Assembly (NCBI GenBank): GCA_013140935.1
Contig: JABFSD010000181.1
Location: 1 to 5,852, forward strand
Length of the DNA: 5,852 bases
Source: Acidobacteriota bacterium
GTDB lineage: Bacteria; Acidobacteriota; Blastocatellia; RBC074
Direction: 5' to 3'
The notes under the pieces were generated by a model. It made no database searches, was not told the DNA's origin, and worked only from the letters and a program-made list of their open reading frames with translations. Positions 1 through 5,852 of the stretch are shown here, one piece after another. Each line of letters starts with the position of its first letter. The stretch's first letter is position 1. Both the position numbers and the translations under genes were made by a program.

Positions 1-716
1 AAGACGTGGCGCGCGCCGTCGCCGGACGTTTGCAGGAAGCCTTTCCGCAACACGCCGAACGCATCGAAGTCGTTCCCAATTGGGTAGACTTGCGACGCAT
101 CGGCAATCTCAACCGCGACGCCGCGCGCCACGTCTTAGGCTTGCGTCGCAGTTGGGCCATCGGCCTCATCGGACAAATCACGCCGCTCAAACGACAGGAT
201 TTGTTTTTGCGCGCCGCGCATCAACTCATCAAAACACGCCACTGGTCTGACGTAGATTTCGTCATCGTCGGCGCACCCGGCACGAATGATGCAGATGAAG
301 CTTACGCTGCCAGTTTGGTTGCGCTCGCCGACGAACTCGGCATCCGCGAACAAGTGCATTTCACCGGCTTCGTCCCCGAACTGCCGCAACGCATGCTCGC
401 CTTTGACGTCATCGTCGCGCCCTCTGACAACGAAGCGTTTTCTTTAGCCGTGATTGAAGCGATGGCCGCTGGATGCGCCGTCGTGGCTACGCGCGTAGGC
501 GGCATGGCCGAGATTGTCGAAGACGAAATGACCGGCCTGCTCATCGAACCCGACGACGTGTGGGGACTGGTCAACGCGCTTTCCCGTTTGTTGGTAGACC
601 GTCACCTGCGCGTACAACTCGGCGAACTCGCCAGCTTGACCGTGCGCGAACGCTTTGAGCGCGAGCGGGTAATTGATCGCATCGAAGAACTTTATCTGGA
701 AGCTGCGTCCGCATAA
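1..716 (+). CDS. GT4-family glycosyltransferase, C-terminal part (5' end outside window)
   Basis: This is the donor-binding half of a GT-B glycosyltransferase of family GT4, which moves a sugar from a nucleotide-sugar onto a lipid-linked or cell-surface glycan at the cytoplasmic face of the membrane. The frame is open from the window edge; the GTG at position 6 is an internal valine, because a full enzyme of this type has about 350-400 residues and the N-terminal acceptor domain is missing. Counting from that codon, VPNWVD (23-28) is the usual interdomain strand, GQITPLKRQD (56-65) carries the phosphate-contacting K62, FVIVG is at 85-89, HFTGFV at 118-123, and the EX7E motif is E143/E151 in EAFSLAVIEAMAAG. 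The end GLLIEPDD followed by a helical tail is typical. It probably belongs to a polysaccharide or glycolipid cluster lying upstream. Acceptor and sugar cannot be told from this part. Confidence 0.9.
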   Translation, partial: DVARAVAGRLQEAFPQHAERIEVVPNWVDLRRIGNLNRDAARHVLGLRRSWAIGLIGQITPLKRQDLFLRAAHQLIKTRHWSDVDFVIVGAPGTNDADEAYAASLVALADELGIREQVHFTGFVPELPQRMLAFDVIVAPSDNEAFSLAVIEAMAAGCAVVATRVGGMAEIVEDEMTGLLIEPDDVWGLVNALSRLLVDRHLRVQLGELASLTVRERFERERVIDRIEELYLEAASA

Positions 717-742
717 TGAAACCTGGCAAGAGGTGACTTCCG

Positions 743-1066
743 ATGAAAAAAGCTAAAACCTATAAAAGTGAGGCGTTCGCGGCAATCCATGAAACGGCAG
801 CAGGAATGTATGACGCAGGCGTGATTGACAAACAGACGATGCGCAGCTTCGATCACTCGTGCTTAACTCTTATTCATGACTTTACGCCTGAACAAATCCG
901 CGCCTTGCGCGAGCGCGAAGAAGTTAGCCAATCGGTTTTTGCGCGCTATCTGAACGTGTCGAAAGATTATGTCAGCAAGTGGGAGCGGGGTGAGAAGAAA
1001 CCTGCCGGGCCTTCGTTGAAGCTGTTGTCGCTGGTCGAAAAACACGGACTGGAAGCGATCGCCTAA
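743..1066 (+). CDS. HigA/NadS-type HTH (XRE family) antitoxin-like transcriptional regulator
   Basis: A 107-residue DNA-binding protein. The N-terminal half (YKSEAFAAIHETAAGMYDAG, then VIDKQTMRSFD) is the pattern I associate with HigA-2/NadS antitoxins, and the C-terminal half is a helix-turn-helix at about residues 62-82 (SQSVFARYLNVSKDYVSKWE followed by RGEKKP). Family members usually sit just downstream of a RelE/HigB-like toxin, neutralise it and repress their own promoter. Here no such toxin is present: the upstream neighbour is a glycosyltransferase ending 26 nt before, and the downstream neighbour is a small membrane protein 10 nt after. The ATG is supported by AAGAGGTGA at 728-736, about 7 nt away. 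It may therefore be an orphan antitoxin retained as a regulator. Family assignment is good; a role in toxin control is not shown. Confidence 0.85.
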   Translation: MKKAKTYKSEAFAAIHETAAGMYDAGVIDKQTMRSFDHSCLTLIHDFTPEQIRALREREEVSQSVFARYLNVSKDYVSKWERGEKKPAGPSLKLLSLVEKHGLEAIA

Positions 1067-1076
1067 GCGAATAAGA

Positions 1077-1484
1077 ATGCTCATCTACGCAATCGTAAAG
1101 TTTTTTGTTTACGCGCTCTGGTCTGGCGTTGGCATTGCTTGGCTAACTAACGATCCACCGCGTTTTTCAATCTTACTTGGATTAGGCGCTCTCCGTTGGG
1201 GATTAGGCTTATTTTTGGGAGCTCTCGTTTTCTTCACCGTTCCCTTAAGCAGTTCTGACAACACCTCAGCCGTTTACTTCAAAATTTATACGCCGCTACG
1301 CATACTGGAATGGGGAATCATTCTACTCATCATTCTTACCAACCAAAGCAAGTATTCAGGCAAGCGACTTCTGCTTCGGAGCATATTGTGGCTCGTGGGC
1401 GGCATCCTCGTTTCGTTCATTACGGACTTAGTCTCGCCGGAAGGATTAGCTGGGAAATTCTGTATAGGCAGATGCTTGTGTTGA
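1077..1484 (+). CDS. Small polytopic membrane protein of unknown function
   Basis: I do not recognise a family. The 135-residue product has four likely membrane segments, at about residues 4-23, 30-56, 71-88 and 100-119, separated by short polar loops (TNDPPR, SSSDNTS, NQSKYSGKR). It ends in an unusual tail, GKFCIGRCLC, with three cysteines in seven residues. Positive residues cluster in the loop at 92-101, so by the positive-inside rule that loop and both termini need not be on the same side; topology is left open. The gene begins 10 nt after the HTH gene, which suggests co-transcription, but the ribosome binding site is weak (only TAAG just upstream of ATG). Its DNA is AT-richer, roughly 45% GC by eye, than the ABC transporter gene. 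The stop runs into the A-tract of the terminator of the opposite FAS1 gene. The long hydrophobic pattern in one frame makes a real gene likely. Confidence 0.65.
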   Translation: MLIYAIVKFFVYALWSGVGIAWLTNDPPRFSILLGLGALRWGLGLFLGALVFFTVPLSSSDNTSAVYFKIYTPLRILEWGIILLIILTNQSKYSGKRLLLRSILWLVGGILVSFITDLVSPEGLAGKFCIGRCLC

Positions 1485-1532
1485 AAAAAATCGCTGAGAG
1501 CGGTCTGGATATCAATCACCAGACCGCTCTCA
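1484..1532 (-). terminator. Intrinsic terminator of the FAS1 gene
   Basis: A perfect 14-bp stem (1495-1508 with 1519-1532) closes a 10-nt loop. Read on the - strand, the stem lies just after the FAS1 stop codon and is followed 4 nt later by seven T (complement of A 1484-1490), which is the classic Rho-independent layout. On the + strand no T-run follows the stem, so it should stop mainly the FAS1 transcript, although the hairpin would also sit directly behind the convergent membrane-protein gene. Confidence 0.85.
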
Positions 1533-1539
1533 CACTGCA

Positions 1540-2121
1540 TTAAGGAAGCAGCACTTTATCAATCACGTGAATCACACCGTTCGATTGATTCACATCCGCA
1601 ATCGTCACCGTCGCCACACCGCCTTTGGCATCCGTCACCATGACCTTGCCGCCTTTGGTCATAAAGGTCAGTTCAGCGCCTTGCACGGTTTTCGCTACGA
1701 ATTTGCCCTTCCCTGCTTTGATCGCTTTCATCACGTCGCCCGCGTTGAAGCGTCCGGCAATGACGTGATAGGTCAGCACAGCCGTCAGCGTCGCTTTGTT
1801 TTCCGGCTTGAGCAGGTTGTCTACCGTACCCGCAGGCAGTGCCGCAAACGCAGCATTCACCGGAGCGAACACCGTGAACGGCCCCGCACCTTTCAACGTT
1901 TCGACCAAACCCGCCGCTTTGACCGCCGCGACCAATGTCGTGTGATCTTTCGAATTGACCGCGTTATCAATGATGTCTTTGGTCGGATACATCGGCGCGC
2001 CGCCGACCATCACCGTACCCTTTTCTTTCTTACCCATCATGCCGTCTTGCGCGAATTGCGGTGCCACCGCGCCTAGCAGCAGCGTTGCGGCAAGCACACC
2101 TGTCTTCAAAATGTTTTTCAT
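1540..2121 (-). CDS. Secreted FAS1 (fasciclin) domain protein
   Basis: A 193-residue exported protein with a single FAS1 domain, a fold used in adhesion and surface interactions; bacterial stand-alone versions are MPT70/83-like and mostly of unknown partner. The signal peptide is clear: KNILK, then a hydrophobic run at residues 8-20, with cleavage probable around 20-24 (GAVAPQFAQ). There is no lipobox cysteine, so it should be released to the periplasm or outside. The FAS1 domain spans about 46-193: the H1 motif [15 protein letters not shown] at 82-96, the conserved YH at 118-119, and the H2 motif [12 protein letters not shown] at 182-193 finishing the protein. A strong ribosome binding site (GAAGGAGA, complement of 2131-2138) precedes the ATG by about 10 nt. 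The gene is monocistronic, ending at its own terminator, and is divergent from dedA. Confidence 0.95.
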   Translation of the reverse strand: MKNILKTGVLAATLLLGAVAPQFAQDGMMGKKEKGTVMVGGAPMYPTKDIIDNAVNSKDHTTLVAAVKAAGLVETLKGAGPFTVFAPVNAAFAALPAGTVDNLLKPENKATLTAVLTYHVIAGRFNAGDVMKAIKAGKGKFVAKTVQGAELTFMTKGGKVMVTDAKGGVATVTIADVNQSNGVIHVIDKVLLP

Positions 2122-2333
2122 AAAAGTGTTTCTCCTTCTGATTGCTTGATTCCAAGATTTTTCGCGGGGAGCTTTTCTCCCGCGTTGTGCTGATGTATCC
2201 GCAGCGCGCCCGCGTTTGGATTCAATCGGCGAAAACTTTTTTGCGCAAGGTTTGACGCAACGCAGGCCGAACGTTGAAACTCTCGCGCGTTTACATCATC
2301 CCAAACACCAAAGGAAAAACCGCTTCATCTTAC
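2122..2333. other. Divergent intergenic region between FAS1 and dedA genes
   Basis: This 212-nt gap must hold the promoters of both genes. On the - strand a weak sigma-70-like pair, TTGCGC (complement of 2243-2248) and TTGAAT (complement of 2220-2225), is separated by exactly 17 nt and would give FAS1 a leader of about 90 nt; it matches the consensus poorly and is only a candidate. For dedA I see TTGACG at 2252-2257 without a convincing -10 partner. The hairpin at 2163-2184 is listed separately. No small gene is apparent. Confidence 0.4.
2163..2184. repeat. GC-rich hairpin in the FAS1 gene leader
   Basis: An inverted repeat with CGCGGG at 2163-2168 pairing CCCGCG at 2179-2184, then a bulged G2169, then AG/CT closing a short CTTTT loop. 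On the - strand it lies about 25 nt upstream of the FAS1 ribosome binding site, so it would be in the mRNA leader. No T-run follows on either strand, so it does not look like a terminator. It could stabilise the mRNA or bind a regulator; this is not shown. Confidence 0.45.
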
Positions 2334-2972
2334 ATGGACTTCATCAAATCGCTCATTGATTTCATCCTGCACATAGACAAACACCTCGGCGACATCATTG
2401 CGCAATACGGCTTGTGGACGTATGCCATTTTGTTTTTGATTATCTTCGTCGAAACCGGCCTGGTGGTAATGCCGCTCTTGCCCGGCGATTCGTTGCTGTT
2501 TGCGATTGGTCTGTTCGCAGCGCAAGGCAGCTTGAATGTTTTTACCCTATTCGTCTTGTTGAGCATCGCCGCCATTCTGGGCGACACGGTGAATTACTGG
2601 ATCGGCAAATACGTCGGGCCGAAAATCTTTCAAAGCGAAAAATCGCGTTGGCTGAACCGCGAACATTTGCAACGCACGCATGAGTTTTATGAAAAGTACG
2701 GCGGCAAGACGATCATCATCGCGCGCTTCATGCCGATCATTCGCACCTTTGCGCCTTTCGTCGCCGGCATCGGCGCGATGAGTTACGGCAAATTCATTTT
2801 GTACAACATCGTCGGCGGCATCGCCTGGATCGCCAGCTTTCTCTTTCTCGGCTATTTCTTCGGCAACATCCCGATCATCAAACGCAATTTCACCTACGTC
2901 GTTTTCGGCATCATTATTCTTTCGGTGCTGCCGCCAGTGATCGAATACTTCCGCACGCGCAAAAAAAATTAG
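2334..2972 (+). CDS. dedA: DedA-family inner membrane protein
   Basis: A 212-residue member of the DedA/VTT family, inner-membrane proteins linked to lipid-carrier flipping (undecaprenyl phosphate or phospholipids), proton-motive force and envelope stress. It resembles E. coli DedA along its whole length: the start MDFIKSLIDFILHIDKH matches the E. coli N-terminus, then ETGLVVMPLLPGDSLLF with acidic residues E40 and D52, GDTVNYWIGK (83-92), HEFYEKYGGKT, and the signature ARFMPIIRTFAPFVAG with R131, P134 and R137. Hydrophobic C-terminal segments end in FRTRKKN. I chose ATG 2334 because it aligns with the family start; a TTG at 2274 would add 20 polar residues and has no ribosome binding site, though the AAGGA at 2311-2315 lies rather far from the ATG. 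The stop TAG lies inside the left arm of the 44-bp inverted repeat. Confidence 0.93.
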   Translation: MDFIKSLIDFILHIDKHLGDIIAQYGLWTYAILFLIIFVETGLVVMPLLPGDSLLFAIGLFAAQGSLNVFTLFVLLSIAAILGDTVNYWIGKYVGPKIFQSEKSRWLNREHLQRTHEFYEKYGGKTIIIARFMPIIRTFAPFVAGIGAMSYGKFILYNIVGGIAWIASFLFLGYFFGNIPIIKRNFTYVVFGIIILSVLPPVIEYFRTRKKN

Positions 2973-3086
2973 ACAGGATTGACAGGATTTTCAGGATTCA
3001 CAGGATGAGAGAAAAAGCTGCAATGCTTATGCCTATTGGTCAATCCTGTGAATCCTGAAAATCCTGTCAATCCTGTCTAATTTTTT
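2963..3086. repeat. 44-bp perfect inverted repeat built of 9-nt units; likely two-way terminator
   Basis: The left arm 2963-3006 and right arm 3043-3086 are exact reverse complements over 44 nt, around a 36-nt loop. Each arm holds four units with an exact 9-nt period; on the left CAGGAT starts at 2974, 2983, 2992 and 3001 (variants CAGGATTGA, CAGGATTTT, CAGGATTCA, CAGGATGAG). The outer ends are A6 on the left and T6 on the right, so a transcript from either side makes a very long hairpin ending in U residues. It lies between the convergent dedA and ABC genes and overlaps both stop codons. From memory, similar CAGGATT-type intergenic repeats occur in many copies in some bacterial genomes, so a dispersed repeat family is likely. 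The structure is certain; the terminator function is inferred. Confidence 0.95.
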
Positions 3087-4593
3087 AACGCTTGCTGCCC
3101 GTCATCATCAATCCCAACTCTTCCTGCGACACCGTGGCCGGATCAACTTCACCGACGATGCGGCCTTGATACATCACGAGCAGTCGGTCGGCGAGTGACA
3201 AGACTTCTTCGAGTTCGGCGGATACGAGCAGGATGGCGACGCCGGTGTCGCGCAATTCGACGAGCTTGCGATGGATGAATTCGATAGCCCCGATGTCTAC
3301 GCCGCGCGTAGGTTGCGAGACCAACAACAGCTTGGGTTGCAAATCGAATTCGCGCCCGATCTCGCGTCCGATGATGAGCTTTTGCTGATTGCCGCCCGAC
3401 AGCGCCCGCGCAGGCAGCGCCGCATTCGGCGGACGCACATCGTAATCACGAATCAAATTTTCAGTCTTTGCCGCAATCGCCGCGCGATCCAGCAAGCCCG
3501 AAGCCGCCGCCGCCGGAGCGCGATAGTGCGTACCCAGCATCGCGTTATCGCTCAAATCGAAATCCAACAACAAGCCGCGCTGATGGCGGTCTTCGGGAAT
3601 GTGCGCGACACCGAGTTCTTTGAGCTGGCGTGCGCTGAGTTTGGCGATGTCATTGCCGTTGAGCTTGAGTGTGCCTGACGCGGCGCGTTGCAAGCCAGCG
3701 AGGACTTCGATCAATTCGGTTTGTCCGTTGCCTTCGACGCCCGCGATGCCGACGATTTCTCCGGCGCGGATGTTGAACGAAACGTCGTTGAGTGCCGTGC
3801 CGAGTTTGAGGTTGTTTACTTCCAGCACGGCGTTTTGTGGACGCGCTACGGGCTTTTCGACATGCAACAACACGTCGCGTCCGACCATCATACGGGCGAG
3901 TTCGGCGGCGTTAGTGTCGCGGGTTGCCACGTTGCCTACGACCTGACCGTCGCGCATCACCGTCACGTCGTCTGACAGCGCCAACACTTCGTTGAGCTTG
4001 TGCGTAATGATGATGATCGTTTTGCCCTGCTCGCGCATGCGCCGCAAGATTTTGAAAAACTCTTCGACTTCGGGCGGCGTGAGTACGGCGGTGGGTTCGT
4101 CGAGAATCAAGATGCGCGCACCGCGATAAAGGGCTTTGAGAACTTCGACGCGCTGCTGTTGGCCGACTGAAAGATTGGCGACCAGCGCGTGCGGATCAAG
4201 CGCGAAGCCGAAATCATCCGACAACTTGCGAATCTTGCGCTCGGCGGTTTTTACGTCGAGCTTCAATAGATGGCCCGGTTCCGCGCCCAGCACGATATTT
4301 TCGAGTACGGTCATCGGCGGCACGAGCATGAAATGCTGATGCACCATTCCGATTTCGAGCGTGATGGCATCGTGTGGATTGCGAATCGCACGCGCCACGC
4401 CATCAATTACGATTTCTCCTTCATCGGCGGTGTAAAAGCCGTAAAGGATTTTCATGATCGTAGACTTGCCCGCTCCGTTCTCGCCGATGATCGCGTGAAT
4501 CGTATTGGCAGGAATGCCGAGCGATATGTTTTGGTTCGCCGTCACCGCGCCGAAGCGTTTGGTGATGCCGCGCATTTCGATAATGTTCGTCAT
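3085..4593 (-). CDS. ABC transporter ATP-binding protein, double-domain, simple-sugar/nucleoside (YufO/NupO-like) type
   Basis: A 502-residue cytoplasmic ATPase with two fused ABC domains, the form that powers uptake with BMP-type binding proteins and two permeases, usually for nucleosides or simple sugars. Domain 1: Walker [10 protein letters not shown] (37-45), Q-loop Q86 in VHQHF, signature LSVGQ (141-145), Walker B ILILDE (161-166), H-loop H198. Domain 2: degenerate Walker A GVEGNGQ (285-291) without lysine, EDRHQRG at 334-340, signature LSGGNQQ (398-404), [12 protein letters not shown] (422-433) with Q in place of the catalytic E, and SAE instead of the H-loop histidine. This asymmetry is normal for the family. 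[17 protein letters not shown] favours the YufO branch over RbsA. ATG 4593 gives [15 protein letters not shown] and the usual length near 500; an upstream TTG would run through the palindromic repeats. The ribosome binding site is weak. No permease gene follows, which is unusual. The substrate is not determinable. Confidence 0.93.
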   Translation of the reverse strand: MTNIIEMRGITKRFGAVTANQNISLGIPANTIHAIIGENGAGKSTIMKILYGFYTADEGEIVIDGVARAIRNPHDAITLEIGMVHQHFMLVPPMTVLENIVLGAEPGHLLKLDVKTAERKIRKLSDDFGFALDPHALVANLSVGQQQRVEVLKALYRGARILILDEPTAVLTPPEVEEFFKILRRMREQGKTIIIITHKLNEVLALSDDVTVMRDGQVVGNVATRDTNAAELARMMVGRDVLLHVEKPVARPQNAVLEVNNLKLGTALNDVSFNIRAGEIVGIAGVEGNGQTELIEVLAGLQRAASGTLKLNGNDIAKLSARQLKELGVAHIPEDRHQRGLLLDFDLSDNAMLGTHYRAPAAAASGLLDRAAIAAKTENLIRDYDVRPPNAALPARALSGGNQQKLIIGREIGREFDLQPKLLLVSQPTRGVDIGAIEFIHRKLVELRDTGVAILLVSAELEEVLSLADRLLVMYQGRIVGEVDPATVSQEELGLMMTGSKR

Positions 4594-4615
4594 ACTCGCA
4601 AGTCTGATTGGGTTG

Positions 4616-4679
4616 TGGAACAAGATGGTATCTTGTTCCAGTGAGATGGGAACAAGATGCCATCTTGTTTTACATCTCA
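4616..4679. repeat. Twin palindromes with shared AACAAGAT core
   Basis: Two related palindromes stand side by side in the 83-nt gap upstream of the ABC gene. Unit 1: an 11-bp perfect stem, 4616-4626 with 4630-4640, around a GGT loop. Unit 2: AACAAGATG (4651-4659) and CATCTTGTT (4661-4669), enclosed by an outer stem TGAGATG (4642-4648) with CATCTCA (4673-4679), with a small internal loop between the two stems. Both share AACAAGAT and ATCTTGTT. Unit 2 includes the stop codon of the upstream gene. No T-run follows unit 1 on the - strand, so it is a poor terminator; a REP-like dispersed repeat, an mRNA-stability hairpin or a paired operator are the options. Confidence 0.85.
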
Positions 4680-5852
4680 AAGTGCCGAAGCCAAAAGTTT
4701 CAACGCCATTTGTTGTTCGGGCGCAGCCGGAGCAGCTTCGATTTGTGCGATCAGCGTACGCAATTGCGCCGCATTGACGCTGGCGAAATCACTGGCTAGT
4801 TCGGCGAATTTGTCGCGTCCGAAATCGTTCAATTCGCGCACGATCGCCATCACGGTTTCGCCCGGCGCTGAATGGCCGGTGAACGATTGAATGCGCAAGT
4901 GCAACTCGTGGGTGATCGTCATCCAGAAGTAACTCATCAGCGAAGGCAACAGCGGTCGCAACATCTCCCACGCATAATCGCCTTCCTGCATCAACCGAAA
5001 GAACGCCAGGTAATAGCCCTGCGCCGTTTGCGGATCGCGTTTGCGAAACGATACGCCCGCGCGCGCGCTGGCATAAGTTGCCAATCCCCAATGAAAGCCG
5101 TCCGTGCCCAACCCCGGCTCGCGTTGCGCGTAAAGCCCCATCAATGCCGCGCAACCTTGCAACGCGCAATTGGCGCTCGCTTCAAAATTCGTCCGTCGCC
5201 ATTCGACCGCTTTGTCGAACAGGCGGTCAGGGTCGTTGGGCAAATAGATTTCGTTGGTCGCGCGCCGCGTTTGCATCATGTCGTTTTTGATCTGGAACAG
5301 TTCGGGCAGTTCCAGCCCGCGCGTGAACGCATCGGTTTGCTTGATGAAATACTGCCCCTGCTCATCGTCCGCCAGTTTTTCGTTGACGAACTCTTCGAGC
5401 AATTCGCTCGCATAAGCGGCATCGTGTTCGGGCGCGAAGAGAGCTTCGGCGGTTTCGCGGCGCGTCAGGCGATAGTTGGCTTCGAGCGCCAGCCGCAACA
5501 ACGTCTTATCGGCGCGACGATTGGCGCTTTCAGAATCAGGCTCTTTGATTTGTTTGATGTGCGCCGCCAGCGACGGATGTTCGTGGCCGAAATCGAAAAG
5601 TCCGGTGCGATAAGCGAGCTTGGCGACCGAGCGAATTTCGTCGCGGCGGCGATAGGCGTTCTCAAAATCGTATTTGGCCTTGAGCTGATTGATGGTGTCG
5701 TTGAGCGTCCTGCCGGGTTGCGCCGGCACCAACAGATCAGCCAGCAAATGGCCGCGCATGTCTGCCGCGAGCAAAGGCATTCGCATATCTTCGTAAAAAA
5801 AGCGTAGGGCTTGCGGTAACGGCTCGCTTTCCTGATTGACCACGACGGGAGC
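4677..5852 (-). CDS. Hypothetical protein, C-terminal 391 residues (5' end outside window)
   Basis: I do not recognise this protein. The frame is open to the window edge; a GTG at 5841-5843 could serve as a start, but three further codons without a stop precede it and no ribosome binding site is visible, so I treat the gene as truncated. The product looks soluble and mostly helical, with no signal peptide or clear membrane segment in view. It is rich in charged helices ([40 protein letters not shown]). The C-terminal third holds [18 protein letters not shown], an aromatic stretch [18 protein letters not shown] and the Ala-rich end. Cysteines are few, and I see no recognised catalytic or nucleotide-binding motif. 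It ends 83 nt before the ABC ATPase start on the same strand, so one transcript is plausible. A long opposing frame at 4872-5807 is arginine/glutamine-rich and looks like a shadow. Confidence 0.75.
   Translation of the reverse strand, partial: APVVVNQESEPLPQALRFFYEDMRMPLLAADMRGHLLADLLVPAQPGRTLNDTINQLKAKYDFENAYRRRDEIRSVAKLAYRTGLFDFGHEHPSLAAHIKQIKEPDSESANRRADKTLLRLALEANYRLTRRETAEALFAPEHDAAYASELLEEFVNEKLADDEQGQYFIKQTDAFTRGLELPELFQIKNDMMQTRRATNEIYLPNDPDRLFDKAVEWRRTNFEASANCALQGCAALMGLYAQREPGLGTDGFHWGLATYASARAGVSFRKRDPQTAQGYYLAFFRLMQEGDYAWEMLRPLLPSLMSYFWMTITHELHLRIQSFTGHSAPGETVMAIVRELNDFGRDKFAELASDFASVNAAQLRTLIAQIEAAPAAPEQQMALKLLASAL

Noticed and set aside
285..1066. HTH regulator considered together with the upstream gene as a classical toxin-antitoxin pair
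   Set aside because: The upstream gene is plainly a GT4 glycosyltransferase with an EX7E motif, not a RelE/HigB toxin.
1567..2076. + strand open frame of 169 codons opposite the FAS1 gene
   Set aside because: It is antisense to an unmistakable FAS1 protein, and its H/R-rich composition is typical of a mirrored coding frame.
2274..2333. 20-residue N-terminal extension of DedA from a TTG
   Set aside because: There is no ribosome binding site, and the E. coli DedA N-terminus aligns with the ATG at 2334.
2974..3078. Regular short repeats considered as a CRISPR array
   Set aside because: The units are 9 nt with no spacers, and the second set is inverted, forming a hairpin; no cas genes are nearby.
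3850..4030. Second ABC domain degeneracy considered as a sign of pseudogenisation
   Set aside because: Loss of the Walker A lysine, Q for the catalytic E and loss of the H-loop histidine in domain 2 are usual for this double-domain family, and the frame is intact.
4594..4680. N-terminal extension of the ABC ATPase from a TTG at 4678-4680
   Set aside because: The added 29 residues are a translation of the twin palindromes, the start is TTG overlapping the upstream stop codon, and the homologous family begins near the ATG at 4593.
4872..5807. Long + strand open frame of 311 codons opposite the hypothetical protein
   Set aside because: Its composition is heavy in R and Q with no domain pattern, it lies wholly antisense to a longer and more protein-like frame, and it has no ribosome binding site support. 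Treated as a shadow.

Overview
The window reads as an ordinary stretch of a free-living bacterial chromosome of medium-high GC. There is no phage, plasmid, transposase, tRNA, rRNA or CRISPR signature. The mix of a GT4 glycosyltransferase, a secreted stand-alone FAS1 protein, a DedA membrane protein and a BMP/YufO-type ABC ATPase, together with intergenic palindromic repeats, would suit a soil or freshwater Gram-negative lineage such as Acidobacteriota. That placement is a guess from general appearance, not from a marker gene.

Layout. (1) Positions 1-1484, + strand: the 3' part of a GT4 glycosyltransferase gene, then 26 nt later a HigA/NadS-type helix-turn-helix regulator, then 10 nt later a small four-helix membrane protein with a cysteine-rich tail. 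The last two look co-transcribed and are slightly AT-richer than the rest. (2) 1540-2121, - strand: a secreted FAS1 (fasciclin) protein with a strong ribosome binding site and its own intrinsic terminator at 1484-1532. (3) 2334-2972, + strand: a DedA-family membrane protein, divergent from the FAS1 gene across a 212-nt region that carries a leader hairpin. (4) 2963-3086: a 44-bp perfect inverted repeat between two convergent genes, each arm made of four 9-nt units, acting by appearance as a two-way terminator and probably belonging to a dispersed repeat family. (5) 3085-4593, - strand: a double-domain ABC ATPase of the simple-sugar/nucleoside (YufO) type. (6) 4616-4679: twin palindromes in the gap upstream of it. 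(7) 4677-5852, - strand: the 3' part of a gene of unknown function, probably co-oriented with the ABC gene as one transcription unit.

The genes do not form one pathway. Three of the neighbourhoods concern the envelope or transport (sugar transfer, DedA lipid handling, ABC uptake). The ABC ATPase is at the end of its unit, with no permease or binding-protein gene beside it in the window. I saw no convincing new defence or mobile system. The best leads are the two palindromic repeat loci, both of which overlap stop codons, the toxin-less antitoxin-like regulator paired with a small membrane protein, and the unrecognised 391-residue protein.
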